Shown here: one piece after another, positions 1-7,839 of the stretch
How positions within the stretch are numbered: position 1 is the stretch's first letter
Layout: each line of letters begins with the position of its first letter
NCBI GenBank assembly: GCA_964530525.1
Contig: CAZHBH010000021.1
Span: 1 to 31,268 of the forward strand
DNA: 31,268 nucleotides
Direction: 5' to 3'
DNA from: CAYNQN01 sp964530525
Lineage (GTDB): Bacteria; Actinomycetota; Acidimicrobiia; Acidimicrobiales; Acidimicrobilacustridaceae
Position numbers and translations under genes: made by a program
The notes under the pieces: generated by a model
Told to the model about the DNA's origin: nothing
The model's input: only the letters and a program-made list of their open reading frames with translations
Database searches by the model: none

Positions 1-635
1 TGCTCTTCGGTGGCCAGGAGGGAGGGCACCCGAATCGAGCCGTACTCGCACACCCGCCCGAGGTCGTTGCGGACGAGGTCGACGATCATCACGTTCTCGG
101 CCCGATCCTTGGCCAGGAAGCCCTCCGAGGTGGTCGCCGTCCCCTTGATGGGAGACGACCAGACCTGCCGTCCACGCCTGGAGAGGAAGCGCTCGGGGGA
201 AGCCGACGCGATCTCCACGCCCACCGTTGGCAGCGAGACCACCGCCGAGAACGGGGCAGGGTTTCCCAGCGCGAGGGCGGCGCCGAGCGCCGAGACGTCG
301 GATCCGGTGGGCAGGGGGGCGGAGAGGCGACGGGTGAGGTTGACCTGGTAGACGCTGCCCGCGGCGATCCGTTCCCGCACCGCAGCCACCGCCGCCCGGA
401 ACTGGGATCGATCGAGGCTGCTCGACCATTCGGTCCTGGATGGACCCCGCCATGCGGGACCAGGCCAGGGCCGCGCCGGCGCCACCCGGGCGAAGCGGGC
501 GCACGTGGGTGGGCCCTCGAAGGGGAGCACGACCGACCAGAAACCTCTGCCGCCGTCGAGGGCGGTCAGGTCGGATGTGACGTCGAGCACGCCGGTGGCC
601 ATGCGGTCACCGAGCACCGCGAGACCCCGCTTCAC
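1..635 (-). CDS. pabB: Aminodeoxychorismate synthase component I, partial (C-terminus outside window)
   Basis: Read on the minus strand this gives a chorismate-binding enzyme cut by the window edge. The core stretch GSVYQVNLTRRLS is followed by SPERFLSRRGRQVWSSPIKG and KDRAENVMIVDLVRNDLGRV, typical of the TrpE/PabB fold. The SPIKGT motif, with its lysine at about residue 164, is the PabB form; anthranilate synthases usually have PIAGT. The enzyme aminates chorismate to 4-amino-4-deoxychorismate for folate synthesis. GTG 635 is the most upstream in-frame usual start codon, since an in-frame stop lies at 744-746. That puts the active-site lysine about 110 residues earlier than in E. coli PabB, so the N-terminal lobe is short. 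A 24-codon reading frame ends in a GTGA overlap at this start. Family call sure, start uncertain. Confidence 0.88.
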   Translation of the reverse strand, partial: MKRGLAVLGDRMATGVLDVTSDLTALDGGRGFWSVVLPFEGPPTCARFARVAPARPWPGPAWRGPSRTEWSSSLDRSQFRAAVAAVRERIAAGSVYQVNLTRRLSAPLPTGSDVSALGAALALGNPAPFSAVVSLPTVGVEIASASPERFLSRRGRQVWSSPIKGTATTSEGFLAKDRAENVMIVDLVRNDLGRVCEYGSIRVPSLLATEE

Positions 636-706
636 GGGTGCCGATGGATCGAGTTCGTCCGACGCCGGACCCGGCTGGCTCCCAGCGCCGCCACACGTGG
701 CTTCAC
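632..706 (-). CDS. Putative 24-residue leader ORF ahead of pabB
   Basis: A GTG at 706 opens a 24-codon frame, rich in arginine, whose TGA overlaps the pabB GTG (635) in a GTGA arrangement. A TAGGCT box lies 6 bases before the GTG, the same spacing as at other leaderless-type starts in this window. Ribosomes could start here and pass to pabB by termination-reinitiation. It may instead be a chance frame, or the remains of a PabB N-terminus shifted by an indel. The peptide resembles nothing I recognise. Confidence 0.3.
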   Translation of the reverse strand: MKPRVAALGASRVRRRTNSIHRHP

Positions 707-718
707 GACCCGAGCCTA
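707..718 (-). promoter_or_regulatory. Leaderless-type -10 box for the pabB unit
   Basis: TAGGCT (718 down to 713, minus strand) stands 6 bases before GTG 706. It faces away from the LCP gene promoter, whose own -10 box starts 26 bases further on. No convincing -35 hexamer is visible. Confidence 0.4.
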
Positions 719-744
719 TGTGGGGAGGGGAGCGTGAGGTCCAC

Positions 745-758
745 TAGCTTTGCGTGCC
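745..758 (+). promoter_or_regulatory. Leaderless-type -10 box for the LCP gene
   Basis: TAGCTT (745-750) is followed after 8 bases by GTG 759. This matches the actinobacterial TANNNT -10 box placed one helical step before a start codon that doubles as the transcription start. It is the main reason for preferring GTG 759 over the in-frame TTG at 750, which overlaps the box. Confidence 0.45.
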
Positions 759-2210
759 GTGAGCTCCCGCCGGAGGAGCTGGCCCCAGCGCCTGCTCATC
801 GCCTTCAACTGCTGCGTCGTGGTCTTCTGCCTCGTGGCTGCCGGGGGTCTGCTGTTCGTCCAGCGACAGGTGAGCGACGTCCCGCGCCTGGCCGTTGGGG
901 AGGTCCTCGACGAGAAGCAGACGTCCACCGAGCCCCAGAACGTGATGCTGGTGGGCGTCGACGACGGGCGGGGCCTCGAGAACGACGACCCGATACTCAA
1001 GGGCAGGAGCACCAGCCTCAACACCGACACGATCATGATCCTCAGGGTCGATCCCACCACTGGCAGCGCTGCGCTGCTGTCGCTGCCCCGAGACCTGTGG
1101 GTCCCCATCGCCGGGTCGAACCGCATGGGGAAGATCAACAGCGCCCTGGCCCTCGGCGGTCCGGAGCGCCTGATAGCGACGATCCAGGAGAACTTCGGGA
1201 TCCCGGTCCACCACTACGTGCAGGTGAACTTCGCCGGCTTCAAGGGCCTCGTGGAGGAAGCCGGTGGGGTGGAGATCTACTTCCCCTGGCAGTCCCGCGA
1301 CGACCACACCGGCTGGTACAACGAGGAGACCGGCTGCCTCACGCTCGACAAGGACCAGGCGCTCGCCTTCGCACGGTCCCGCTACTTCGAGATCAACGAG
1401 GGCGACGGCTGGATCCGCGATCCCTACCACGACATCAACCGAGCCCGTCGCCAGCAGGTCTTCGTGCAAGCCGCCATGAAGCGTGCGATCGCTCAGGGAG
1501 CCAGGAACCCCTTCGTGCTCAGCGGTCTGGTGGGCGTAGCCCAGCAGAACGTCACCCTCGACGACCTCCTGACCACGCAGGACATCCTCGACCTGGGATC
1601 GCACTTCCGAGACTTCAACCCCGACGACCTCCAGATGTTCGTTGCCCCGACCACCGGTGGCATGGTCGGCGACGCATCGGTGCAGCACCTCAACGAGCGC
1701 GAGGCCCAGCCCATCTTCGACATCTTCCGAGGAGTGGAAGGGTCCGACGACGCCGCCGCCGGCGTGCGCGTGGAAGTTCGCAACGGCTCGGGGCGCAGCG
1801 GCGAGGGCGCGCAGGTGCGCGACGAGCTGGCAGGTCACGGCTTCGTGGTCCCGAGGGCGACCGACGCACGCAGCTTCCAGGTGACCCGAACCGAGATCCG
1901 GTACGCACCCGGCGCGGAGGACGACGTGATAGAGCTCGCGCGGTACCTGGAGGTGACCCCCGTCGTGGTGGAGGACTCCGAGCTCCCGCCCGACGTCTCG
2001 GTGGTGCTCGTGACGGGCTCTGACTTTCGCGGGATCCGCACCGAGCCCCGGTCGGCCGACGACATGGGCCCCGTCAGGAGCCAGCTGCCCACGACCACCA
2101 CCTCCCAGGTGGTGCCGGGGGAGGGCTCGTTCGAGTCGACCACCACGACCACCGTGAACCCGGCCCTGCGATTCGTGCCGCAGACCCCCGAGGGCCAGAG
2201 CTGTGGCTGA
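759..2210 (+). CDS. LytR-CpsA-Psr (LCP) family glycopolymer ligase with LytR_C domain
   Basis: A 483-residue protein with a short basic N-terminus and one membrane helix (about residues 11-34), then an extracytoplasmic LCP domain (about 60-245). Characteristic parts are NVMLVGVDD, TDTIMILRVDP, SLPRDLWVPI and KINSAL, including the conserved arginines that bind the polyprenyl pyrophosphate. A LytR_C domain begins near residue 335 (VRVEVRNGSGRSGEGAQVRD), and the tail has two Thr-rich runs. LCP enzymes move lipid-linked glycans onto peptidoglycan or other wall acceptors. TTG 750 is an alternative start with GAGGT at a suitable distance. The gene overlaps ugd by 8 bases, so ligation and UDP-sugar synthesis are probably co-expressed. 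Confidence 0.9.
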   Translation: MSSRRRSWPQRLLIAFNCCVVVFCLVAAGGLLFVQRQVSDVPRLAVGEVLDEKQTSTEPQNVMLVGVDDGRGLENDDPILKGRSTSLNTDTIMILRVDPTTGSAALLSLPRDLWVPIAGSNRMGKINSALALGGPERLIATIQENFGIPVHHYVQVNFAGFKGLVEEAGGVEIYFPWQSRDDHTGWYNEETGCLTLDKDQALAFARSRYFEINEGDGWIRDPYHDINRARRQQVFVQAAMKRAIAQGARNPFVLSGLVGVAQQNVTLDDLLTTQDILDLGSHFRDFNPDDLQMFVAPTTGGMVGDASVQHLNEREAQPIFDIFRGVEGSDDAAAGVRVEVRNGSGRSGEGAQVRDELAGHGFVVPRATDARSFQVTRTEIRYAPGAEDDVIELARYLEVTPVVVEDSELPPDVSVVLVTGSDFRGIRTEPRSADDMGPVRSQLPTTTTSQVVPGEGSFESTTTTTVNPALRFVPQTPEGQSCG

Positions 2211-3492
2211 CGTCGCCGTCATCGGGGCCGGCTACGTAGGCCTCACCACCGCCGCCTGCTTCGCCCACCGGGGCCACCACGTGGTCTGCGCCGACATCGA
2301 CGAGGGCAGGGTCGCGCAGCTCTCTCGCGGCGAGGTGCCCATCCTCGAGGCCGGTCTACCTGAGATCGTCCGCCAGGAGCTCGACTCCGGCCGCCTCCGC
2401 TTCGTGACCGATCCCGCAACCGCGGCCGGTGCCGCGGAGTTCGTGTACCTGTGCGTCCCGACCCCCCAGCGCGCCGACGGGGGAGCTGACCTCGGCTACA
2501 TCGAGGCCGCCTGCCACCAGATCGCAGCGACCCTGAAGGCCGACTCGATAGTGATCAACAAGTCGACGGTCCCGGTGGGGTCCACCCGGTTCGTGGAGCG
2601 TGCGCTGGGCCGACCGGACGTGCCCGTCGTGTCGAACCCGGAGTTCCTTCGGGAAGGCTCGGCCGTGAACGACTTCCTCCACCCCGATCGCATCGTCATC
2701 GGTGCCGACGACCAGAGCGCGGCCATCCGGGTCGCGTCCCTCTACCTCGGCGTTCCGGCACCGTTCATGGTCACCGACCCCGCATCTGCCGAGACCATCA
2801 AGTACGCGAGCAACGCCTTCCTCGCCACCAAGCTCTCGTTCGTGAACGCGATCGCCGCCGTGTGCGAGGCGGTCGGTGCCGACGTCGACGACGTGGTTCT
2901 CGGCATGGGATACGACAGCCGGATCGGCCACGAGTTCCTCAAGCCGGGACCGGGCTGGGGCGGTAGCTGCTTCCCCAAGGACTCCCGTGCACTTCTGCAC
3001 ATCGCCAGGGAGGCCGGGTACGACTTCAGCCTCCTGGAGGGGGTCATCGAGGTCAACGACGAGCAGTTCGACCGCATGGTCACGAAGGTGGCCCGTGCGG
3101 TGGGCCGACCCCCGCAGGACCTGTCGGGGCTCACGGTGGCCGCATGGGGCCTCACGTTCAAGGCCGGCACCGACGACCTGCGTGAATCCCCAGCGCTGGA
3201 GGTGGTGGACCGGCTCATCGGGCGCGGGGCGACCGTCCACGCATACGACCCCACGGTTCGAGGAGAGGTCCCCGGCCGTCCGGAGATAGTCGCGACGGAG
3301 GATCCCTACGCAGCGTGCACGGGCGCGCACGTGCTGGTGGTGCTCACGGAATGGGACGAGCTGCGGTGGCTCGACTTCGACAAGGTCGCCGAGGCGATGG
3401 CCGAGCGGCGAGTGGTCGACGGGCGCAACCTGCTGGACCGGGCGGCCCTGCTGCACCGAGGGTTCACCTACGAGGGGGTCGGCAAGACCTGA
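2203..3492 (+). CDS. ugd: UDP-glucose 6-dehydrogenase
   Basis: A full-length 429-residue enzyme that oxidises UDP-glucose to UDP-glucuronate with two NAD+. The Rossmann motif GAGYVGL is at residues 8-14, NPEFLREGSAVNDFLHPDRI is the substrate loop, and GPGWGGSCFPKDSRAL carries the catalytic cysteine at 256. The C-terminal UDP-binding part follows (AWGLTFKAGTDDLRESPAL). It starts with GTG inside the end of the LCP gene. The gene just downstream encodes UDP-glucuronate decarboxylase, so the product is probably passed on to UDP-xylose. GDP-mannose 6-dehydrogenase is the main alternative in this superfamily, but the neighbour argues for UDP-glucose. Confidence 0.92.
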   Translation: MADVAVIGAGYVGLTTAACFAHRGHHVVCADIDEGRVAQLSRGEVPILEAGLPEIVRQELDSGRLRFVTDPATAAGAAEFVYLCVPTPQRADGGADLGYIEAACHQIAATLKADSIVINKSTVPVGSTRFVERALGRPDVPVVSNPEFLREGSAVNDFLHPDRIVIGADDQSAAIRVASLYLGVPAPFMVTDPASAETIKYASNAFLATKLSFVNAIAAVCEAVGADVDDVVLGMGYDSRIGHEFLKPGPGWGGSCFPKDSRALLHIAREAGYDFSLLEGVIEVNDEQFDRMVTKVARAVGRPPQDLSGLTVAAWGLTFKAGTDDLRESPALEVVDRLIGRGATVHAYDPTVRGEVPGRPEIVATEDPYAACTGAHVLVVLTEWDELRWLDFDKVAEAMAERRVVDGRNLLDRAALLHRGFTYEGVGKT

Positions 3493-3534
3493 TGTGCCGC
3501 GGGGACCGGCAAGCGCCGAACGCCTGCGCCGCCC

Positions 3535-3550
3535 CCCGCCCGCGGGCGGG
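3535..3550. promoter_or_regulatory. Perfect 16-base palindrome just before the uxs start
   Basis: In the 64-base gap after ugd, CCCGCCCGCGGGCGGG reads the same on both strands and can fold into a 6-bp all-GC stem with a CGCG loop. It ends 6 bases before the uxs ATG, where a ribosome binding site would be expected, and no purine-rich SD is visible. It could restrain uxs translation, act as an attenuator, or be GC-rich coincidence. Confidence 0.4.
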
Positions 3551-3556
3551 CCGCTG

Positions 3557-4498
3557 ATGGCCAGGGTGGTGGTCACCGGCGGTTGCGGGTTCCTCGGCTC
3601 GCACCTGTGCGATGCCCTGCTCGAGCGCGGCGACGAGGTGGTCGTCGTGGACAACCTGGTGACGGGGGACCTGGGGAACGTTGCGCACGTCTCGGACGAC
3701 GAGGGCTTCACCCTCCTTCGCCTCGACGTCAGCGAGCACTTCGAGGTGCCCGGGCCGGTCGATGCGATCTTGCACTTCGCCAGCCCCGCTTCGCCGCGCG
3801 ACTACCTGGCGCTTCCCATCCAGACGCTCAAGGTGGGGGGGTTGGGAACGCACAACGTGATGGGCCTCGCCCGTGCCAAGGGCGCAAGGGTGCTGCTGGC
3901 CTCCACGAGCGAGGTCTACGGCGATCCCGACGTGCACCCCCAACCCGAGGCCTACTGGGGCAACGTGAACCCGGTGGGCCCCCGCGGCGTGTACGACGAG
4001 GCCAAGCGCTACGCAGAGGCGATGGTGATGGCGTACCACCGCACCCACGGCGTGGAGGTGCGGATCGCCAGGATCTTCAACACCTACGGGCCGCGCATGC
4101 GCACCCACGACGGCCGCGTGGTCTCGAACTTCCTCGTCCAGGCCCTGCGGGGCGAGCCCCTCACCGTCTACGGCGACGGACGGCAGACCCGCAGCTTCTG
4201 CTACGTGAGCGACGAGGTGAGGGGGCTGCTCGCGCTGCTCGACGGCGAGGTCACCGGTCCGGTGAACGTCGGCAACCCCGACGAGCTCACCCTCCTGGAG
4301 CTGGCCGAACGGGTGCTCGAGGTAACGGGGTCCAACTCGGAGCTGGTCTTCGAGCCGTTGCCTGTGGACGACCCCCGACAGCGCCGCCCCGACATCTCCC
4401 TTGCTCGGGAGCGGCTTCGCTGGGAACCAGAGGTCCCGCTGTCGGAGGGCCTGGCGCTCACGGCGGATCACTTCAGGAAGGTCTTGGCAGCAGACTGA
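3557..4498 (+). CDS. uxs: UDP-glucuronate decarboxylase (UDP-xylose synthase)
   Basis: A 313-residue extended SDR. The N-terminus VVVTGGCGFLGSH is the NAD-binding glycine motif. HFASPASPRDY, the YWGNVNPVGPRGVYDEAKR stretch and NTYGPRM are typical of UDP-xylose synthases, and catalytic Tyr146 and Lys150 form YxxxK. It decarboxylates UDP-glucuronate through a 4-keto intermediate to UDP-D-xylose. ATG 3557 puts the Rossmann strand at residue 4, as is usual. A GTG at 3494 would add 21 Pro/Arg-rich residues and is less likely. It follows ugd by 64 bases and completes a two-step route from UDP-glucose. Its 3' end faces the end of the GDP-fucose synthase gene. Confidence 0.9.
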   Translation: MARVVVTGGCGFLGSHLCDALLERGDEVVVVDNLVTGDLGNVAHVSDDEGFTLLRLDVSEHFEVPGPVDAILHFASPASPRDYLALPIQTLKVGGLGTHNVMGLARAKGARVLLASTSEVYGDPDVHPQPEAYWGNVNPVGPRGVYDEAKRYAEAMVMAYHRTHGVEVRIARIFNTYGPRMRTHDGRVVSNFLVQALRGEPLTVYGDGRQTRSFCYVSDEVRGLLALLDGEVTGPVNVGNPDELTLLELAERVLEVTGSNSELVFEPLPVDDPRQRRPDISLARERLRWEPEVPLSEGLALTADHFRKVLAAD

Positions 4499-4505
4499 GC
4501 TGTGA

Positions 4506-4545
4506 GCCGAGAGCTCGGCAGGCACGCCGACGCTGCAACCGCAGC
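4506..4545. terminator. Two small hairpins between convergent uxs and fcl
   Basis: The 49-base gap between the two stop codons holds GCCGA-GAGC-TCGGC (4506-4519) and GCTGC-AACC-GCAGC (4532-4545), both perfect 5-bp stems with 4-base loops. There is no U-run. The position between convergent genes suggests a two-way terminator, but the stems are short. Confidence 0.35.
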
Positions 4546-4547
4546 TG

Positions 4548-5510
4548 TCAGTGGTCCCGGGCTTCCGCTTCCTCCCGGTTGGCCAGGTACCACTCGACGG
4601 TTCGGCGGAGCCCCTCGTCGAACGAGGTGCTGGCCTTGAAGCCGAAGCGCTCCGCGGCGCGGCTTCCGTCGACGCCGCGGCGGGGCTGGCCGTCGGGCTT
4701 GGAGGTGTCCCAGCGGATCTCACCCTCGAATCCCACGGCGTCGCAGATGAGACCCACGAGGTCGCGGATGGGAAGCTCCTGGTCGGCGCCGAGGTTCACC
4801 GGGTCGCCGTCGTCGTAGCGCTCCGCTGCGGCCACGATGCCCTCGGCAGCGTCGTCGACGTACAGGAACTCGCGGCTGGCCGATCCGGTGCCCCAGACCT
4901 CGATGTGGTCAGCCCCAGATTCCTTGGCCTCGACCGTCTTGCGGATGAGCGCGGGGATCACGTGCGACACGGCCGGGTGGAACTTGTCGCGCGGGCCGTA
5001 GAGGTTGGTGGGCATCAGGTAGACGGCGTTCTGGCCGTACTGCGCCCTGTTCGACTGCACCTGCACGAGCTGCGCCAGCTTGGCGATGCCGTAGGGGGCG
5101 TTCGTCTCCTCGGGGTAGCCCTCCCACAGCGAGCTCTCCTTGAACGGCACCGGCGTGTGCTTGGGGTAGGAGCAGATCGTTCCCACCACGACGGTCTTGG
5201 AGGTGCCGTGCAGCCGGGCTTCCTCGATGACGTGGGTTCCCATGAGGAGGTTGTCGAGGTAGAGGTCGGCCGGCCGGGCCATGTTGGCGCCGATGCCACC
5301 GACCCTCGCTGCCAGGTGGATGACCAAGTCGGGTGTGAGGTCGTCGAACATGGTCGCCGCCCGGCCACGGTCGCGCAGGTCGTAGTCGGCGCTGGTGGGC
5401 GTGAGCACCTCGGAGGCCCCCTCGGCTTGCAGCCGGTCGACGACCGCCTGGCCGAGGAACCCCCGACCGCCGGTCACCAGGACCCGGCGCGATCGGTAGA
5501 AGTCGCTCAT
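4548..5510 (-). CDS. fcl: GDP-L-fucose synthase
   Basis: A 320-residue SDR that epimerises (C3, C5) and reduces GDP-4-keto-6-deoxy-D-mannose to GDP-L-fucose with NADPH. Family marks are VTGGRGFLGQAVV, the AARVGGIGANMARPADLYLD segment, GTICSYPKHTPVPFKE (its cysteine is part of the epimerase site), and Tyr140/Lys144 in NAPYGIAKL. NLYGPRDKFHP and GTGSASREFLYVDD complete the pattern. The substrate-forming partner gmd lies about 10 kb away on the other strand. The gene is a single minus-strand unit inside a mainly plus-strand locus, with its own leaderless-type promoter. Confidence 0.93.
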   Translation of the reverse strand: MSDFYRSRRVLVTGGRGFLGQAVVDRLQAEGASEVLTPTSADYDLRDRGRAATMFDDLTPDLVIHLAARVGGIGANMARPADLYLDNLLMGTHVIEEARLHGTSKTVVVGTICSYPKHTPVPFKESSLWEGYPEETNAPYGIAKLAQLVQVQSNRAQYGQNAVYLMPTNLYGPRDKFHPAVSHVIPALIRKTVEAKESGADHIEVWGTGSASREFLYVDDAAEGIVAAAERYDDGDPVNLGADQELPIRDLVGLICDAVGFEGEIRWDTSKPDGQPRRGVDGSRAAERFGFKASTSFDEGLRRTVEWYLANREEAEARDH

Positions 5511-5523
5511 CAGCGGAAGCCTA
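5511..5523 (-). promoter_or_regulatory. Leaderless-type -10 box for fcl
   Basis: On the minus strand TAGGCT (5523 down to 5518) is followed by TCCGCTG and then the fcl ATG (5510), a 7-base spacing. No ribosome binding site is present between the box and the start. Only 41 bases separate fcl from the divergent GT4 gene, for which I see no equally good box. Confidence 0.5.
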
Positions 5524-5551
5524 GTGAGGTGATGCGAGACTCTGGCCCCAT

Positions 5552-6658
5552 ATGGCTCGGCGGCTCGACGTTGCGATGACCCTGGAGCAGTGCTGGCACC
5601 GGGTACCGGGAGGTACCGCGACAGCTGCGGTGGAGCTGGCGCGCGCCCTGGCGGCCCGAGGCGACGTCGCCGTCACTGGTGTGAGCGCCTGGCACCGCAG
5701 GCCGCCGGAGGACCCGTGGAAGCCTCCGGTTCCGGTCCGGAAGCTGCCCCTCGGGCGCCTCGCGCTCTACGAGACGTGGCACGCGCTGCGACTGCCTCGG
5801 GTGGAGCTGGCGACAGGGCGGGTGGACGTGGTGCACGCCACTGGCTTCGCCGTGCCCGGATGTCGGGCCCCCCTGGTGGTGACGATCCACGACTTGGCCT
5901 TCCTGCGCTATCCCGAGCACGCGACGCGCCACGGCCACCGGTTCTTCCGCCGGGCCCTGGAGCTCATCGTGCGCCACGCGGATCTGGTGCTGTGCTCGTC
6001 GCAGGCCACCGCGGCCGACTGCAGGTCGGCCGGGATAGGCGAAGACCGGATCCGGGTGGTGCCCCTGGGCGCGCCGAGCGTCGTCGTCGGCGAAGACGAG
6101 GTCGCGGAGGTGCGATCACGCCTCGGGCTCCCGGAGCGCTTCTGCCTGTTCGTGGGGACGGTCGAGCCTCGCAAGAACCTCCCGAGGCTCCTGGAGGCCT
6201 ATGCGGCACTCGAAGGCGTCGAAGACGTCCCGCTGGTCGTGGCGGGCCCAGCTGGATGGAACGAGCACATCGATCCCGCTATGAGGGAGCTGGGCGCCAG
6301 GGCCATGAGGGTGGGCTTCGTCGACGTCGCCACCTTGCGAGCCCTCTACGCAGGAGCTGCGGTGCTCTGCTACCCGAGCCTGTTCGAGGGCTTCGGTCTC
6401 CCCGTCCTCGAGGCCATGGTGCAGGGCACCCCGGTGGTCACGTCTGCGGGCACGGCGTGCGCCGAGGTCGCGGGCGATGCGGCGCTGCTGGTCGATCCGC
6501 TGGAGCCCTCGGAGATCCGGGATGCCATCGCATCCCTGCTCGCGGATCCGAAGGCCGCCACCGAGCTGGGAAGGCGTGGGCGTGAGCGGTCAGCTGCTTT
6601 CACGTGGGAGTCGACGGCGCGCTCGACCATGGACGCCTACCGGGAGGTGGCCGCGTGA
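5552..6658 (+). CDS. Glycosyltransferase family 4 (GT4), mannosyltransferase-like
   Basis: A 368-residue GT-B enzyme. The N-terminal acceptor half holds HRVPGGTATAAVELARAL and DVVHATGF. The donor half begins at FVGTVEPRKNLPRLLEAY and carries the EX7E pair at Glu279 and Glu287 (EGFGLPVLE). It most resembles GT4 enzymes that add mannose or related sugars in O-antigen and wall-glycan loci; the exact donor cannot be read from sequence. It heads a run of four genes joined by 4-base overlaps. ATG 5552 is chosen because the first beta strand (RLDVAMTLEQC) starts at once; ATG 5576 would cut into it. Confidence 0.85.
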   Translation: MARRLDVAMTLEQCWHRVPGGTATAAVELARALAARGDVAVTGVSAWHRRPPEDPWKPPVPVRKLPLGRLALYETWHALRLPRVELATGRVDVVHATGFAVPGCRAPLVVTIHDLAFLRYPEHATRHGHRFFRRALELIVRHADLVLCSSQATAADCRSAGIGEDRIRVVPLGAPSVVVGEDEVAEVRSRLGLPERFCLFVGTVEPRKNLPRLLEAYAALEGVEDVPLVVAGPAGWNEHIDPAMRELGARAMRVGFVDVATLRALYAGAAVLCYPSLFEGFGLPVLEAMVQGTPVVTSAGTACAEVAGDAALLVDPLEPSEIRDAIASLLADPKAATELGRRGRERSAAFTWESTARSTMDAYREVAA

Positions 6659-7839
6659 CGGGGTCGGAGGAGCTGCGGGACCGACGCATCAGGGTGGGTG
6701 TCAACGCCGTGTTCCTGGAGCCCGGAAGGGTGAGCGGCACCGCCACCTACACGTGGTCGCTGCTCGACGAGCTGGCCAGGGACCCGCGCCTGGAGTTGGT
6801 CCTGTTCGCCCAGTCAGGTTGGCTGCCGGAGCGGCTCCGCGACTCCGACATCGAGGTGGTCGCGTGCCCGTCGGGGTTCCGGTCGGTCGTGACCCGGGTC
6901 GCCTGGGAGCAGCTGGCGCTGCCCGGGAGGGCCCGCCGAGCCGGCATCGACGTCCTGCTCAGCACCGGGTACGTGTCGCCGTTGCTCGGGCGCTTCGCCA
7001 GGGTCGTGGTGGTGCACGACCTGTACTACCACCGGGTTCCCGAGGCGATCCCGGGTGTGCGCCGCTGGTACTACCGCACGTTCATCCCCGCCTCCATCAG
7101 GCGCTGCGAGCGCGTGGTGGTGTTGGCGGGCACCACGGCCGACGACGTGGCCGAGGTGGCACCGCGAGCGATGGGTCGCGTCCGGGTGGTCCACTCGGCA
7201 GCACGCACCGACCTCGCCGGCCTGAGCCCCAACCCCCCCGACATCGACGAGCCGTACTTCCTGGTGGTGGCGTCGGTCACCGCCAACAAGAACGTCGACG
7301 CCGTGGTGCGGGCAGCTGTGGAGCTGCGCCGGCGGGACCACGCCGCTCTGCTGTGCGTGGTCGGCGAGGACCCCTATGGGCTCCTCGCCGACGCGATCGC
7401 ACGCCACCGAGCATCCGATGCGGTGGTGGTGGCCACGGAGGGGGTCGACGACGCTGCCCTGGCGGGCTTCTACAGGGGGGCGGTGGCTGTGGTGCACCCG
7501 TCTCGCTACGAGGGCTTCGGTCTGCCCGCCCTAGAGGCGCAGGCTCTCGGGGTGCCCCTCATCTCGTCGAGGGGAGGAGCCCTCCTCGAGGTGGCGGGAG
7601 ACGGGGCCCTCTTCTTCGACCACGACCGTCCAGACGAGCTCGTCGACGCCATGGAGCGCCTGTTGGCCGACGAAGGCCTTCGGGCCGACCTGGTGGAGAG
7701 GGGATTGCGCAACGTGGAGCGCTTCTCGTGGAGGGCGAGCGCCCAGGGAACGGCGGCGGCGCTCCTGGAGGCCTACGAGGTGCGCGCCGCGCGACACCCG
7801 CGCGCAGGGCGACCCCGAGGCGGGGGGCAGCCCTCGTGA
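6655..7839 (+). CDS. Glycosyltransferase family 4 (GT4)
   Basis: A 394-residue GT-B protein with the same layout as the preceding gene: RVSGTATYTWSLLDEL, VVVHDLYYHRVPEAIPG, VVASVTANKNVDAVVRA and the EX7E pair Glu286/Glu294 (EGFGLPALE). The two are probably paralogues adding successive sugars. GTG 6655 overlaps the previous TGA as GTGA, with GGGAGG in range as a binding site. A longer frame from 6604 would begin inside the previous gene with residues unlike a GT4 N-terminus. The C-terminal 15 residues are Arg/Gly-rich and probably disordered. Donor unknown. Confidence 0.83.
   Translation: MTGSEELRDRRIRVGVNAVFLEPGRVSGTATYTWSLLDELARDPRLELVLFAQSGWLPERLRDSDIEVVACPSGFRSVVTRVAWEQLALPGRARRAGIDVLLSTGYVSPLLGRFARVVVVHDLYYHRVPEAIPGVRRWYYRTFIPASIRRCERVVVLAGTTADDVAEVAPRAMGRVRVVHSAARTDLAGLSPNPPDIDEPYFLVVASVTANKNVDAVVRAAVELRRRDHAALLCVVGEDPYGLLADAIARHRASDAVVVATEGVDDAALAGFYRGAVAVVHPSRYEGFGLPALEAQALGVPLISSRGGALLEVAGDGALFFDHDRPDELVDAMERLLADEGLRADLVERGLRNVERFSWRASAQGTAAALLEAYEVRAARHPRAGRPRGGGQPS

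Noticed and set aside
638..2023. 461-codon plus-strand frame overlapping the LCP gene
   Set aside because: Arg/Pro-rich translation in the wrong frame with no motif; the LCP frame explains the region.
744..2222. Long open frame antisense to the LCP gene (about 490 codons)
   Set aside because: Its translation is His/Val/Gly-rich with no family motif, and the opposite strand encodes a clear LCP protein; this is the usual high-GC shadow frame.
5524..5551. Leaderless-type -10 box for the GT4 gene at 5552
   Set aside because: The best hexamer (GAGACT, 10 bases before ATG) lacks the T-A pair of the motif found elsewhere.
6477..7835. Upstream extension of the SDR frame (start at 6477) giving a 798-residue product
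   Set aside because: The added part lies fully within two GT4 genes in another frame and is Gly/Arg-rich; the Rossmann motif begins right after GTG 7836.
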